DNA from: Loxodes magnus | Taxonomy: Eukaryota > Ciliophora > Karyorelictea > Loxodida > Loxodidae | Direction: 5' to 3' | Length of the DNA stretch: 64,000 bases | Assembly: GCA_946699065.1 (NCBI GenBank) | Contig: CAMPDV010000227.1 | Span: 248,001 to 312,000 of the forward strand | Shown here: piece after piece, positions 24,100 through 36,539 of the stretch | How positions within the stretch are numbered: position 1 is the first letter of the stretch | Layout of the letters: each line of letters opens with the position of its first letter | Translations under genes and position numbers: made by a program | Notes under the pieces: generated by a model | The model's input: the letters and a program-made list of their open reading frames with translations, nothing else | What the model was told of the DNA's origin: nothing | Database searches by the model: none

Positions 24100-25470
24100 A
24101 TTTAATGCTTTTTAGCTTTACATAATAGTTTCTCTTTAATATATAAAACCGCTCATTTACTAAGTCTAGTTCTTGGTTTTATAACTGTCTTTTTACCTAT
24201 TAAAATAAGTATGAATTGCAGTAAACTAAAATATTACTAAACACTATTTAAAATAATTCTACTTTAAATTTTATAGCAAAACCTAGTCATTTTGATTTTT
24301 ATAACCCTTCATAAGAAAATACAGATAGATTATATTAGATATTTCTATAAAGGCTTTTTATAAAAATAATGAAATTGAAGATAATAAAAAATTGTTTCAT
24401 AATTTTAAGGATATGAAATAATTATAAAAATACTGTAGCAAATATTAATTTTTTACTTTAAAATGTACATCTGAATTGAAACCTAATCATTTAAGATATT
24501 TTTTGAATAGATTAGTTATTATATGAAAATACACTATAAAAATTATCATAAAAAATACCTTAAAAGTATAGTTATAAGTAAGAAATTTATTTCACTTTTA
24601 GAAAATTATAGCTTTTTATATAAAAATAAACATGGCTTTTTAAAGAAAAATTATAGAACATTTAAACTCAATGGTTCAATAAGAATGAATAACTTGATAT
24701 TTATGAATTCTTTAATAAACTACAAATAAAATAATAAATATAAAAGTAATTATGTAAAGTTAAAGACTATACTATACCATAGAACTACAAAGTTATGCAA
24801 AATTATTACGATCCTAATATTATAAATGAAAATGCATTTCTTTAAATTTTCCTTTATTTACAAAAATTTGTGACTCTAGTCTATATTTTTAGTTTATAAA
24901 TATAAAATAATACTTTATTTTTAAATATAATATTTTTTATTTTAAATAGTTTGATTAAGCATAAAGAATTTTTACATTTTAATTTCATTATTTTTTAATT
25001 TTTCAAATAGTATTCTGATCAGATAAAAGATGGGATTTATAAATTTAATCTAATTTTTATATTTTATTTTAATTTATTTCAATAATGTATTATTAACTTC
25101 AAATTTTAGCTCTCACTTGCTTATTTGTCAACTCAAATTAAAAAATTTAAATAAAAATATAATTAACAGATTGCAAATATCACTTATATGCATTAAAATT
25201 CTTTTTTAATGTCTAATCAAGAACCATAAATAATTATACTTTCTTTCACTTTAATTTTTTTTACACTATGTATAAAATATTACTCTTTTATAACTTATAA
25301 ATTAGTATATAGATAGCACGATTAAAATTTGCTTTCAATAATTTCTAGTTACTATACTTAATCATTTTCATTTTTTCAGATAGCTGTTAAAATATTTTAA
25401 TTGGATTTTTTTATTTAGTAAACTAAAGAATGCTAATTTATAAAGTTAGAACAGATATATTGTATCATTA
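24100..25470. repeat. mosaic of R2 (diverged), the inverted R1 tail and R6
   Basis: 24100-24800 resembles R2 in direct orientation ('ATGAAATTGAAGATAATAAA'). 24990-25350 is the inverted equivalent of 21000-21300 joined to 22150-22290, including a shared 'CTGATCAGAATACTATTT' motif. 25270-25460 is an R6 copy. The open plus-strand frame at 24523-24729 lies in R2 and is not conserved in other copies. Confidence 0.5.
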
Positions 25471-25479
25471 AATTTGGTA

Positions 25480-26010
25480 AAGTAGAAGAGAATTCAGCTG
25501 TTTCTGAATAGTTTCTCCCTTGCATTTAGCAATCATAATTATTCTTTACCCAAGGATTGAAATTTAAGTTATAGAAATTCTTTTCTATAGATCTTCCCTC
25601 TTTACGTTGGATATATTCTTAATAGATTTTTATAAATATCTTTTCAACTTATTGTTTATTCCAGTTACTTTACAAGTCTTAAGTTGATTGTTATTATTTC
25701 TCAAGTAATTAGTTATCATTTTTTTTCAGGAGATATATGGTTTTAATTATAAAATCTATTAATTACTTTTATATTATTTCTATTTATCTTTCTATTGGTC
25801 ATTTTTTTAATTTTGGGTTTCGAATTGTTAATGTTCATCGTATTAGTCTGTATCCAACTTTCTTCAATTGTATAGTCTACGCTTTTTAGTTTTTAGAAAA
25901 GCTTTCCTATTTTAGTGTATTGTAAAAATCACATTATTTCTTAGAAGGTATATTATAATATAAAAGATGAAATCAGCTAATTACAAAAGAGTAGAATTCT
26001 CTAATTAATT
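25480..26010 (-). pseudogene. family C remnant, copy with both domains
   Basis: Minus strand contains 'GKLFQKLKSVDYTIEESWI' (shared with 13 kb) and, downstream, 'EGRSIEKNFYNLNFNPW' then 'VKNNYD', which aligns with 'LNFNLWKKNNYD' at 38 kb. The two blocks lie in different frames. This locus links the N-terminal and C-terminal parts seen separately elsewhere, so the ancestral protein probably contained both. Function unknown. Confidence 0.45.
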
Positions 26011-26299
26011 TATATAAAAATCCTCTTGAATGCTTAGATTTCGAATTAATTTATAGTTTTTAACTATGAAAACTGAAATCATTCAAATAAAGCAATCTAG
26101 TTCTTCAAGCAAATTTATATTATTAATTAAAAATGTAAACTAGTAAATTCTTTTCTTTTTCAGATCATTTTTTCGAAAATATTTGAAGTAAAACCTCTTT
26201 TTATTTCCCAATATAAAATTACCCTCTCTTAATTATTTAATATATAAAATTCAAAATACCTAAAAAAATAGTAATTTTAATTAGTTCTGAATAATAAAA

Positions 26300-26610
26300 A
26301 AATTAAAACTAAAACTTAAAAAAAATTAAGTTTATAACAAAATTTAATTTTGGAAAATTGTATGAAAAAATCCTATGGTAACTTAAGCTGAAAATATAGG
26401 AAACTTCTATAGTTTTATAAAGATCGATATTATAAATGCAAATTAAATAATTACTACAATTTTGATAAATTTTGACTACAAAAATTTTCTTCGAGAATAA
26501 AAAAAGCATTATATAATTATTTATATATTTTATAATAGTGAAAGTAAAATTTAAAACTTTCTAGAAAAGAACAATAATCTTAACTTCAAACTTTAATAAT
26601 TTTTTTTTCT
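26300..26610. repeat. direct repeat R7, copy 2 (partner 8050-8350)
   Basis: Matches copy 1 in order over about 300 bp. The minus-strand open frame at 26509-26309 lies in this repeat and is not conserved in the partner. Confidence 0.5.
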
Positions 26611-26839
26611 TTTAATATTCAAATAAAATTTTTAAAATAATGCATTTAAAAAACTTTGGATAAAAAATAATAATAAAATAACAAAATAACATAATAGATT
26701 AATGAGAAGTCTCTTTATTATCATTTTGTTACAAATTAGAGTTTATAAAAGTTTCAAATAATCAATATGTTTAAAAATCGTATTTTTCTTCTTTCTTGGG
26801 TTTTAATTTATAATTTTTTGCTTTTCCTCTTGATAAAGA

Positions 26840-27445
26840 TTGGAAATCAAGTCCACAATATCATTTCTTAAATTGTCTTAGGGCATCTATAATCATTGTA
26901 GCTTCTAAATAAGGTTAAAATCTTTTTCTAATAAAGTCTTCCATTTGACGAGTAATAAATCTTAAATAGGTTGTAAATTCCTTTTTCTGCTACTATGTCT
27001 ACTTTATTAAAGTTTGTGGCAATTTCTTATCTTGTGAACATATTTTTTGTAATATAAAAATATAACTTTTCTTTTTTCATCGATGAAATCTAAGGATGAT
27101 TTTCTTGCCCTCTTAACTCTAGATAATTCGTTAGTTAATCTAGATACGCTCTAATTAGTTAATTCTCTGATCCAAATTATGTCTTAAACTTCTTTCGACT
27201 ACATTAAATTACGTTTTCATCTATTAGGAGAGTGGATATTAGTTAATTTCCTATTTAAGGTTTATTCATTGATTAATTTGTTGATAGTTATAAAAGGTTA
27301 AGTTCTTAATTAAAATCTTAGACTTTTTTGTTGGTTTTTAATATTTAGTTGTAGCATAAAGAAATCATTATTTAAGTCTTAATAGTTGCTGAATATTTCG
27401 CAACGATACTTATTTCTTCTTCGGAGGTATATTTATAAATATAAT
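26840..27445 (-). mobile_element. ORF1-only retroelement remnant, locus 27 kb
   Basis: Minus strand holds a degenerate knuckle 'FLYYKKYVHKIRNCHK', which keeps the His and final Cys of C-x2-C-x4-H-x4-C while both leading cysteines appear replaced (Phe/Tyr). It is followed in another frame by 'FYYSSNGRLYQKKILTLF', the conserved C-terminal block. The upstream coiled-coil part is broken into several frames. Among the most decayed members of the family. Confidence 0.5.
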
Positions 27446-28029
27446 AAAAATCACTAAAATTGCAAGTTTTCTACTCATAAAAAAATATATTTATCTATCC
27501 AATATAATCTTAGCATCAGTATATATTTAATAATTTTTAAATTATACCTTTTTTATTTTATAATTATTCATCTAATTCCACTTTACATTGTTTACGATAG
27601 TAAATATATCATTAGCTAAAATAAGAAAAGTTTATAAAGTTCTTATATAATAAATGAAGTTAAATTTTCTATTATTTTGATATTAGTCTCATATTAATTA
27701 GCGATTTAATTTAATTTATTTTTACCTTAATATTAGTATTTTATATTTTGCATATAAAACAGTTTTATTAGACACATTCTTATTTTACAGAATTTTGAAT
27801 GAAATATTTAACATTTATAAATACTCTTGATGTATTACAAACATACTTAAAGTTGCTAGAATAAATTTAAATATTAGAAAAAAATTGTTCAATTTGATAG
27901 TTTCTTATACTAAATAGTTGCATTTATAGAACTTTTAAAAGTACCATTAATGTTCTCTTAATAAATTCACTTTATAATTTTTGTATATTAGTCAACCTAA
28001 AATTAAATTATTTTTAGGATTTTTTATTT

Positions 28030-28286
28030 TATTTTCAAGAAATTATTAATATATATGCATAAATAAAATGGACAATTTCTTGCAAAATCTTCTTAGAGAA
28101 AGGATAATTCTCTCTTAAATAGTGATAAAAAAAAAACCCATCAAGAACTTCAAAAAGTGTAAAATTAAATGATAAGCTTTAATGCAAAGTACAAGAAATT
28201 GAAGGAAAAAATTAGAAACTTATTTTAAACACCTTAAATCCAAAAACGAAAATTCATAGTCAGATAAGTTCAAAATTGAACAAATT
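28030..28286 (+). mobile_element. ORF1-only retroelement, 5' part, interrupted by a LINE
   Basis: Near-identical to the reverse complement of 32070-32315. The plus-strand frames encode a lysine- and glutamine-rich coiled coil. The sequence stops matching its sister exactly at the 15-bp block 28272-28286, which is repeated at 29607-29621. The rest of the element resumes there. Confidence 0.7.
28272..28286. repeat. target site duplication, left
   Basis: AAAATTGAACAAATT, identical to 29607-29621. The uninterrupted sister element has this 15-mer only once (reverse complement within 32080-32100). Confidence 0.85.
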
Positions 28287-29606
28287 CATTAAATTAAATT
28301 AAAAAATAAATATTAGCTTAAAAGCTTTCAAGTCTATGGTTCTCATTCATTTCTTATTTTCAGTTTTCTAAGGTTTTTTTCTACTTAAAAATATTTATCG
28401 AATAAATTTTCTATTTCCTTGTTATCTTGATTCTTTCAATGCATATTTTCTGAATGTAGTATTTCTTAAAATTTTATTATTGTCTTGTTTTTGAACTAAA
28501 TTTAACTTCAACTTTATTTTACTATTTTATCTATTTCTTCAATTTGATTTTTATTATTCTTTGTTATTTTGTTAATTTAAATTTGATTATATTCTAAATA
28601 TTCTCTTATGTTAGTATTGCTTATTTGATTTTGTTTTTAATTTTTTTTAATATAATTTTTAATTTTTTTTCTATTTATAATATTTCTTCATAGTAGTATT
28701 TACAATCAAATATATGTTTATATATCTCTTCCTTTTTGTAAATACATTAAATTTCTTATTATATAATATTTCTACTATTTAAATCGCCTCTGAATGATAA
28801 TAATTAAGTTCTTAGTTTGAAAATTATTTTTTGTTGCTTAATTTTATGTTTGTTTTTAATCGTGTAAGTAATTTTTGGTAAATATAATTCATTTTAAAAT
28901 TACTTATACACTATTTATGCTTTTTTTAATCCTTTTTTATTACTTTCCTCATCCGTTCTTATCCTTTCTATGGTATTTTAAAAGAATTTCATTTTTACTT
29001 TTTTCATAATAAAATCATTATACATAGAAAAGTTTTTTTCTTTAATTTAATCAATTTCCAGCGTCGAAATATCATAAAACTTTAGCATTTTTTGAAGGTT
29101 TTTTTTGTAAGAAGATTTTTTCTTTTAGCTAGATTCGAATAATTGTATAAATTAAGAATCTTATCTCATTCTACTTTGATTTATTTAGGTTCTATATTAT
29201 TCATATAATTTTTTATAAAATTTAGAGTATCTTAACGCTGTCATTTATTCAAATTATAGTCAATTAAAATCTATATGTTATAGTTCATCTCAGGAGGATT
29301 GTGTTATTTTCATAAATTTTCTTATTACTTATCTTTAAGTTGTGTGAATTCTATTTTTAATTTATATTATTCCTGGCAATATGCTATAAGGTATTATTTC
29401 AGAGCAATATTCAAGTTTCGGTAAACAGAAGAGCCTATACAAATTTTTAAAATTAATTGGGTAAGTTTTTTAGAATTTCTTATAGAACTGAGCTTAAAAT
29501 AAAAAAGTTGTTTTTTAGAATTTGTTATACATTTCTAGTAAATGGCTTTTTAGCAGTTATTTTTCATTTATAGAAATCCCAAATAAATAACTTCTTATTT
29601 TTATTA
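28287..29606 (-). mobile_element. 5'-truncated LINE (non-LTR retrotransposon) inserted in an ORF1-only element
   Basis: About 1.32 kb bounded by perfect 15-bp duplications, so this is a genuine insertion. On the minus strand it carries the C-terminal portion of ORF2 and then a short 3' end, 'TTGAAAGCTTTTAAGCTAAT', followed by an A/T-rich tail with 'TTTTTTAATTTAATTTAATG'. That 3' end resembles 'TTGAAAGCCCAAAAAAAGCT' of the ORF1-only element at 40.1 kb. The region upstream of 29260 is coding-like but out of frame. The 5' end lacks ORF1 and the reverse transcriptase core, as in typical 5'-truncated LINE copies. Confidence 0.75.
28360..29259 (-). CDS. LINE ORF2 C-terminal segment
   Basis: An uninterrupted 299-codon frame in the ciliate code, ending at TGA 28362-28360. 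It is rich in Lys, Ile and Gln. About halfway it has 'IQCIYKKEEIYKHIFDC' followed by KYYYEE, equivalent to the C-x-C...HIFDC-x-YY zinc-like motif of the remnant at 10.8 kb. Here one of the leading cysteines appears replaced (Tyr). The frame opens after a TGA at 29262-29260, so it is not a natural start. Being open over 900 bp suggests a recent insertion, but without the polymerase domain it cannot act alone. Confidence 0.6.
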
Positions 29607-29621
29607 AAAATTGAACAAATT
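29607..29621. repeat. target site duplication, right
   Basis: AAAATTGAACAAATT, identical to 28272-28286, at the right junction of the LINE insertion. Confidence 0.85.
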
Positions 29622-29775
29622 GAAATAAAATTTTATTAATTAGCGAGTTGACTGAAAGTTTACTTCTTAAAATATATCATCGAAAGAATCCAAAGAACAT
29701 GGAACCGAATGCTCAACCAGCTAAAATTTCTCTACTAAAGAGAAGAAATAATGTTGATATTGCAGGAAATGCATT
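29607..29775 (+). mobile_element. ORF1-only retroelement, 3' part after the LINE
   Basis: Continues the element broken at 28286 and matches the reverse complement of 31925-32090 almost perfectly until about 29770. It includes the start of the zinc knuckle read as Cys-[TGA]-Tyr-Cys (TGA at 29755-29757). The match to the sister then stops abruptly inside the knuckle, so the distal third has been lost or replaced by AT-rich DNA. Confidence 0.7.
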
Positions 29776-30639
29776 TTTTTATTTTAATTAAATTATATAT
29801 ATCTTTAAGCTGTAGGTATCTTTGCATTCCCTAAAAGAAATTTTTATAAAAATTTTTCTTTAACTCATAGAATAATAAACTAATTAAAATATTTTGATTT
29901 ATGAAGCCTTCAATATCAATTTTATATAATTTAAGGCTTTTATTTATGTATTCCACACATTGTAAACTGTATTATTTACATATAGAAAAAAAAACTATAT
30001 CAAAATTCAGATTTTTTCTACTTATTTATCCTAATTTACAATAAAAGCACATTAATTTTATTATTGCTATACGTATAGATGGAAGTCAAATAAGATCATT
30101 GAAGCTGATTCATTGAATGTTGATTAAGGAGATTTATGTGTTAAAAATAAAAAAACTCCTCATCTGACTTTCCTTTCTGTAAGGGGTAATATTTACTATT
30201 CTTGTAAAAAAATAATAATTATAAAATTTTAAATTTTTTAAGATTGATCTAATTTATTGTATTATCCTATTCTAGGCAATAATTAGAGCTAATACCTCAA
30301 ATAAAATAAATAGTTAGAAATTTTTTAAATAATAATTTAAACAAGAAGAATAATTTTATTATTTAAAGTAATAAGTATATTAGTTAGTTTAGTTTCAATA
30401 TATCTTTTAATTCTTTTTACTCATTGAATCATTTTTTTCCCGAGTTTCCCTACGATTCCAATAGTCAGGGGATTCTTGATTATCATTTAATTTAAATTAA
30501 TGGTGATTGCCTACATTGTGCTTACACTAGTTGTATCTTAGATAGTTGATTTATGAACTTTCTTTAGAAGATTTACAAAATTAATATTTATGTATTATAA
30601 GCTTCCAATTGCCAATCCATAAAAAATTTTATATTTTTT

Positions 30640-31485
30640 GACATAGCCTAATTTAATATATTAACATTTTAATGATATATATTTTACTAAAATTTATAAT
30701 TGCGACTAACTCTGGATTTTCATCTGGTGCCTATATACAAATTTTTTTGCGTGGTTGCATTCTATAAATCTTTATTTGATAATGGAAGGTTACTACTTTG
30801 TGTTTCCATATAGCATAATGGAAATTTTTACTTTTATATAACATTTTCCATTATTCAAAGTTGATTTAGTTTGATTCAAGTTCTAAGTTGTTCTTTTTCA
30901 TTTAACTATCTCAATTTTAAGTAGTTTCGAAGAAAATGTTACCAATTATTACAATATCAGCATTTTTTACTGTAAGTATTATTAAGTGATGGATTGGAAA
31001 TAATTTTTTCTATTTTTGTAATCCCTATTCAAATTTTAAATCACCAATTTAAGATTGTGCTTTCTATTCTTTCTAAAATTAAAGTTAAATATTTTAAATT
31101 TCCACAATTTAAATTCTTTTTGTTTACTATTGAGATTTTAGTCATAGTTGTTGATGGATTACAAACTTATTTTAGATTAATTGCATTTTAAGACTATCCA
31201 TCTTGTTATTATTCTCATTAATGTTAACGCTTAATTCGCATATTTGATGACTTTAGATGCAAATTGCCTCTTCTTGCTGTTTAATTATTCTTTTCAAGTC
31301 CTCAGTTATTTTTTATATTTCTGTGGGAAATTCTGTAATATCTTTTTCTGTTTCGACAATACCTGTCATAACTTTACCTTATGATTCTGAACTAGAACTT
31401 TCTTGCTTCTTTTCGGTTTTATGTAGTTCTATAACTGCTATCTCCTAGCCTTCCTAATAGCTTTTTTGAGAGTCTAATGTTCTAC
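30640..31485 (-). mobile_element. ORF1-only retroelement, locus 31 kb
   Basis: The 5' end 'GACTCTCAAAAAAGCTATTA' (31476 downward) matches the 5' end at 47.0 kb. The gag-like protein reads 'KTEKKQESSSSESQGKVM', then a coiled coil ('EDLKRIIKQQEEA'), and after one TGA stays in frame for about 75 more codons. The knuckle lies in a shifted frame: 'NNTYSKKC-[TGA]-YCNNWQHFLRNY', with TGA 30959-30957 and the last cysteine now tyrosine. The plus-strand open frames at 30994-31191 and 31257-31448 are shadows of this gene. Confidence 0.65.
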
Positions 31486-31564
31486 TCCATATTTTATTCT
31501 TCTATTTTATTAAAATTTTAATGATTTATACTATTTAATTAATTAATTCAAGCTATACAAACAT

Positions 31565-32320
31565 AATAATAACGAATTATAGTGATTCCACCTGTATTAG
31601 GTTCATCATTACTTTAAAGTTTATATTTTGTTCAAATATTAAATTTCCAACCTTCTTCTTTGAATGCAAATCTGTCACTACAGTGCCAACCTTTTTAATT
31701 ATAAGTATCTTGCTTCAGTCAAGTTCGTTTTCAATCGTATTTCGATTCCTTCTTTATTGAGGAAGGCGATGCTCATCAAGATTTAATTTCGCTTTTACAT
31801 CTTTTTGAATATATTAGTCCTTCTAAAATACAGTATAGACTACTTAATGACTGCCATAACTTGAGAATTTCTAATTCTTATTACTGTTAGAATCTTCAGC
31901 ATTATCTTAAAATGTGTCCATATTTCCTGCAATATCAACATTATTTCTTCTCTTTAGTAGAGAAATTTTAGCTGGTTGAGCATTCGGTTCCATGTTCTTT
32001 GGATTCTTTCGATGATATATTTTAAGAAGTAAGCTTTCAGCCAACTCGCTAATTAATAAAATTTTATTTCAATTTGTTCAATTTTGAACTTATCTGACTA
32101 TGAATTTTCGTTTTTGGATTTAAGGTGTTTAAAATAAGTTTCTAATTTTTTCCTTCAATTTCTTGTACTTTGCATTAAAGCTTATCATTTAATTTTACAC
32201 TTTTTGAAGTTCTTGATAGGTTTTTTGTTTATCACTATTTAATAGAGAATTATCCTTTTTCTAAGAAGATTTTGCAAGAAATTGTCCATTTTATTTATGC
32301 ATATATATTAATAATTTACC
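31565..32320 (-). mobile_element. ORF1-only retroelement, uninterrupted sister of the 28-29.8 kb copy
   Basis: Minus strand. The coiled-coil frame ('LNDKLQCKVQEIEGKNQ') continues to 'KKQC-[TGA]-YCRKYGHILRQC-[TGA]', a complete C-x2-C-x4-H-x4-C knuckle with TGA at 31937-31935 and again right after the last cysteine at 31898-31896. A second frame through the same DNA ('KISLLKRRNNVDIAGNMD') is also open. The 3' end 'GGTGGAATCACTATAAT' followed by TTATTATTATG matches ends at 36.5 and 44.5 kb, defining a second 3'-end type. The insertion site used by the LINE in its sister is intact here. Confidence 0.65.
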
Positions 32321-32329
32321 CTTCGGCCC

Positions 32330-33440
32330 TAGTTTGCTACTAGCACCTTGAAACTTTACCTTGCAAGACTTCATTTTTCAAGATTTTTTCGAATAGCTCT
32401 GGAATTTACATTTCTTCTTGCAAACTTTGTTATCGATGCCGAAAATATGGATACTATCTCCTCTCAACTTTGTTAGCTCAGGATTTGTTCATCAATTTTT
32501 CTATATTTTATTTCCTTCTCAATATTTCTCTTATTAATGTCCAAACTTATTGCAATTTATACATTTCAATTGCTTTTTTTTTCATATTTTAATTTTTTTA
32601 AACTTGTTTGAGACTATTCAATTTCAACGGGATAGCTCAATTTTGAAATTCTTGTTCTTTTTTGTATAAATTTTGAAAGATTGGTAAAATAAAGCAAGCG
32701 CAAAAAATATAAGTAAACTCATGATAAATCACTAAACGAACTATAGATCTGATAATATAAAAGAAAATAGCTTAGAAGCATATATATCTCAATATGAATT
32801 TATATTTTAAAGGAATATTAAGAAGTTTCGTAGTTTTAGGTTTATATATTTTAAGGAATTAATATTTTTATAAGATCTAACCATAACTAATAAAGAATCT
32901 AAAATTATTATACCAAGTACTAATGTAAAAGCTTTTAAGCGCTATAAAGTTAAAACTAAACATAAATATTTTATATAAATACGAAGAAATAATAAGAAAA
33001 ATGTTAAAATTAACTATAAATAAGAAGTATCTAAGAATACTATACATTAGATTTAAAAAAATAATTAAAAAATAAACAAAATGAATAGTTAAAGGACAAT
33101 TTAAGCTACGTTAATTTTAATTAAGATTTATTTAGCTTAATAAAATTTTAATTATTTAAATTAATTGATTTGATACATTTAAACGAAATTGCTAATAAAA
33201 TAGAGCATATCTTTTTTTTAATTTTTATATAAGAAAAAACATAGTGTTTATTATTTCAAAAAAAGGAAATTAAGATAGTTAAAAAATCTTCTTGAAGTCA
33301 AATAGAATTATTTAAAATTTAGTAACATTATAGATGTAAAATTTGCAAAGTTTCTTGGAGATAATTTCTATAATTTAGATTTATGAAAATTAAAAAATTT
33401 AAATAAAAATAAAAATGTTAATTAAAAAATTAATTAATTT
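32330..33440. other. AT-rich stretch, no gene recognised
   Basis: 32330-32700 has slightly higher GC ('CCCTTCGGCCCTAG') and may be the 5' flank of the element to its left or a degraded gene on the minus strand. I could not extract a coherent protein. The rest is simple AT-rich DNA. Confidence 0.3.
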
Positions 33441-34350
33441 TAAATTTAATATGACATAACATTAAACAACGTAAAATAACTCAATTTATTGATGTGGCTT
33501 CATCTTTATTTAGTTTGCTACGAATCAAGGAGTTTAAATGTTGTTGTGTAATTTAAATCCCCTATTTTTGGATTTTTATTGGTTCCAGTTTTTCTATGAA
33601 ATATCTACTTGAGCATATTTGTTTTTTAACTGATTGAATTCTGCTTAAATCTCAGCTTTTGCTAATTTTTTTATTTCTCTACTTTTTATATATTAATGAT
33701 TTCTAAAAATAATTAATCCCAACAAAATAATTTCTTCCTACAAACGTTTATTTCTGGATTTCATTATTTTTAGCTATATTTTTTCATAATTTTTCACTTT
33801 CATATTTATATTTTCTATTAAAGTATCAATAATTTTTATATATACCCAATCCTTTCACAAAATACTCATTTTTTTTGCAATTTCTAGAGATATATCTGAG
33901 TTTTCTGCATAAATAGCAATTTTTTTATTTCATATTAGTGATTAGAAAATATGTTTTAATCTACAGTTTTATATCCATAAGATCTTGTTTAGAATTAGGA
34001 AAATATTATGCATTTTTACAGTGCTTTTAAAATCACTTTATTTCTTTAGTTCTTACTTAAGCTAGTTGATTTAGATGCTTTATGCAATTTATTTCTTTTG
34101 AGTCATTTTATATATAATCTATCAGGATTGGCAATTAGATTTATCCATTTAGAAAATGTTTTTGTAAATAATTATTTCGAAAAGCAATAATTAAGAAAAT
34201 TATAAAAAGGAACTTAATAAAAAGGAATATAAGTATTAAAATTAAAATAAGCAAAATATCCAGACTATAATTCCTTTTATAATATTGTTTAACTAACTGT
34301 GTAAGACTGATGATGTAATTTACAATTTTAGTAATTAATTTCATATTAAA
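33440..34350 (-). mobile_element. ORF1-only retroelement remnant, locus 34 kb
   Basis: The 3' end (33560 to 33440, minus) matches that of the 44.5 kb element: 'AGCAAACTAAATAAAGATGA' against 'GGCAAACCAAATAAAGGTGA', both followed by TTATGT-type repeats. Upstream, the knuckle reads 'NCYLCRKLRYISRNCKKNE', i.e. C-x2-C-x4-[Tyr for His]-x4-C. Then come several in-frame TGAs and a basic tail 'SLIYKKQRNKK'. The minus-strand frame 34344-34141 probably derives from its N-terminal part but is unlike other copies. Confidence 0.55.
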
Positions 34351-35930
34351 ATAAAAGCAATATAATGATCATTCAATCTAATAATTACAATTATTAAAAG
34401 TATTATTGCCATTCTTCAATTTCTTTACAAATTCTGATAATATTAAAATTATTGCCAAAGTATAGTCTTAAGAAATTTAGATCTTTTATGAAAAATAATA
34501 TTTAGATTATCAAGCATATGAGTTTAGAGATTTAAAGTCTGTTACTTACGTTCTAAAGAAAAGTTTTTAATGGATATTAAAAACTTCTAAAAAATCACAT
34601 ATTCGCGATTTATCAAGAGTTATTATTCAATATTTCACTCTTGCATTTTTTATTGCAAAAATAAAGTTCAGACTTAATTTTATTTTTGAATTAACCTTGT
34701 TAATTTCAATATATTTTTTCTGCACTACTTATAATTTTCCAAAAATTAGCTCATTTAAATTATCGAGATCTTTTATAGATTAGATATGATATTAGCTTTA
34801 ACAGAGTTAGATTGCTTAATTTTTTTAATTTTTAGTACTACTATACGAATACTATCGGTATTTGCAGTTAAAGTGAGTTTTTTAATTTTTTAATTTATAA
34901 TGTAATTAACAAAAAATTAATTCTATTACCATTTACAATATTATTTTTGGCGTTAATGTTGAGATTTCAAATAACGACATTATTTCCCTAATTATTTAAA
35001 TGCTTAAAATGTTCTTAAATATGTTAAAAGATTGATAGAACAACGTTTAACTATTGTATACATTTTTCTGATAGCATTTTTCTTAAAAATACCATTAAGT
35101 AAAAAAATTTAATAATTTTTACTAATGGACTTTATTTTCCTTTTAATGTAAGTTTCTTCTTTTTTAAACATTTTTGCTATTTTAGCATAAATAACTCGAA
35201 TTTAATTTAAAATTGATTTTACTTTTTTATCCAAAATTGCTAATAACTTATGTTTTTACTTTTAATTTAATAACTTTAAATTACATTATTATTTTTAAAA
35301 TTATCTAAGAATTTCAATTCTCAGTAATATTTTTAGTGTGCTATTTTATTATATCTATCCAGTATTTAATATAACTATATTAATTTTATATTTTGAGTAA
35401 ATTTCTCTAATAGTATATTTATAGAATTCTAACTAAGTTATACAAAAACAATTAAAATTTGTAGAGATTTACTTAAAACAAGATTCGCTATATGTTTATA
35501 TAATAATTAAAATAATTACTCTTTAAACTTATAAAATAATGCTTTTAAATATTTGGAAGCTAATTTAATTCTGTTATGAGCTGTATAATTACTAAAAATG
35601 AAATTAATAAAAGAATTTCTTAATTTTATCTAAGTTATTTACTAAAATATACAATAATGCTCTTACTTTTTATCCATTAAATCAAAAGTTTGAGATTTAC
35701 CTAGAAGTATGAAGCGCTAATTTTATACATTGTTCTAATATTAAAGGTTCTTTTAACTTTTTTTTGTAATATACTATTAATTAAAGCTAAGATAAAGCTT
35801 TATTGGTCTAATAATTTCCTTCAGTTTATGATTAATCTGATTTAGTCTTTTTTTACCTTGGATAATTTAGGATATTTTATCTAATATTAGTGTATATTGA
35901 TATTAAATAAATTTATCTCAAGGCTAATTT
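34350..35930. other. AT-rich stretch without recognisable genes
   Basis: No coherent frame or element end could be read on either strand. Confidence 0.35.
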
Positions 35931-36510
35931 TAGATACAAGCTAAAAATATACAAATTGAATTAATGGAGCAGAAATTAAAATAAATCAAAGAAATACCAA
36001 AAAGTTTGCTTTTTAGAATGCAGTCTTTCAACAATCCAATGGACACTGAACTAAAGATCGAACTAGCAATAAATTATTCACCAAAAAGAATAAGAAAATG
36101 CTGATTTTGATATAGATCTTAACATTTTGGGAGATAAAATCAAAAATTCTTAAAGAAACAAGAAATTAAAAGCTTGAAATAATGATAAAAACTCAACAAA
36201 TTATTCATTATACCGTAATAAAAAATATTTAGAAAAGAGATATTGGTCAGAAGGGATGTACCACAGATCTTTATATAGAACCAAGAAAAAGATTTAAGTA
36301 AATATTTAGTAACAGGTTTGGTTTAAATAAAAGTACTATTATAAAGAAAGGAGAAAAGAATGACAGTTGCTTTGTTATAATCTAGCATAGGAATGAGGAA
36401 GATCTTAAGGCCTATTAGAAACAAAATTTTTTTTGAAACTCTAAAACTCTAATACAATGATGAACTTAATTGAAAATGGTATCACTATAATTTATTATTA
36501 TTATATAATT
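35930..36510 (+). mobile_element. ORF1-only retroelement, 5'-truncated, locus 36 kb
   Basis: The frame starts near 35952 with 'MEQKLKQIKEIPKSLLF', then the family motif 'NNPMDTELK' and a knuckle 'KRIRKC-[TGA]-F-[TGA]-YRSQHFGRQN'. The first TGA (36102-36104) is at the recurrent position. The second (36108-36110) replaces the second cysteine, and the last cysteine is Asn. In another frame a basic tail follows ('YRNKKYLEKRYWSEGMYH'), similar to the 61.6 kb copy. The 3' end 'GGTATCACTATAATTTATTA' with a TTA tail matches the 31.6 kb type. Confidence 0.65.
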
Positions 36511-36539
36511 TAGATTAAATTGGGTAGACCTTACCTTTT

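Noticed and set aside
28360..29259. Reverse transcriptase catalytic domain in the LINE
   Set aside because: No Y-x-D-D box or preceding RT motifs are visible; only the region C-terminal to the polymerase remains.
30994..31448. Two plus-strand open frames
   Set aside because: Antisense shadows of the ORF1-only element at 30.6-31.5 kb.
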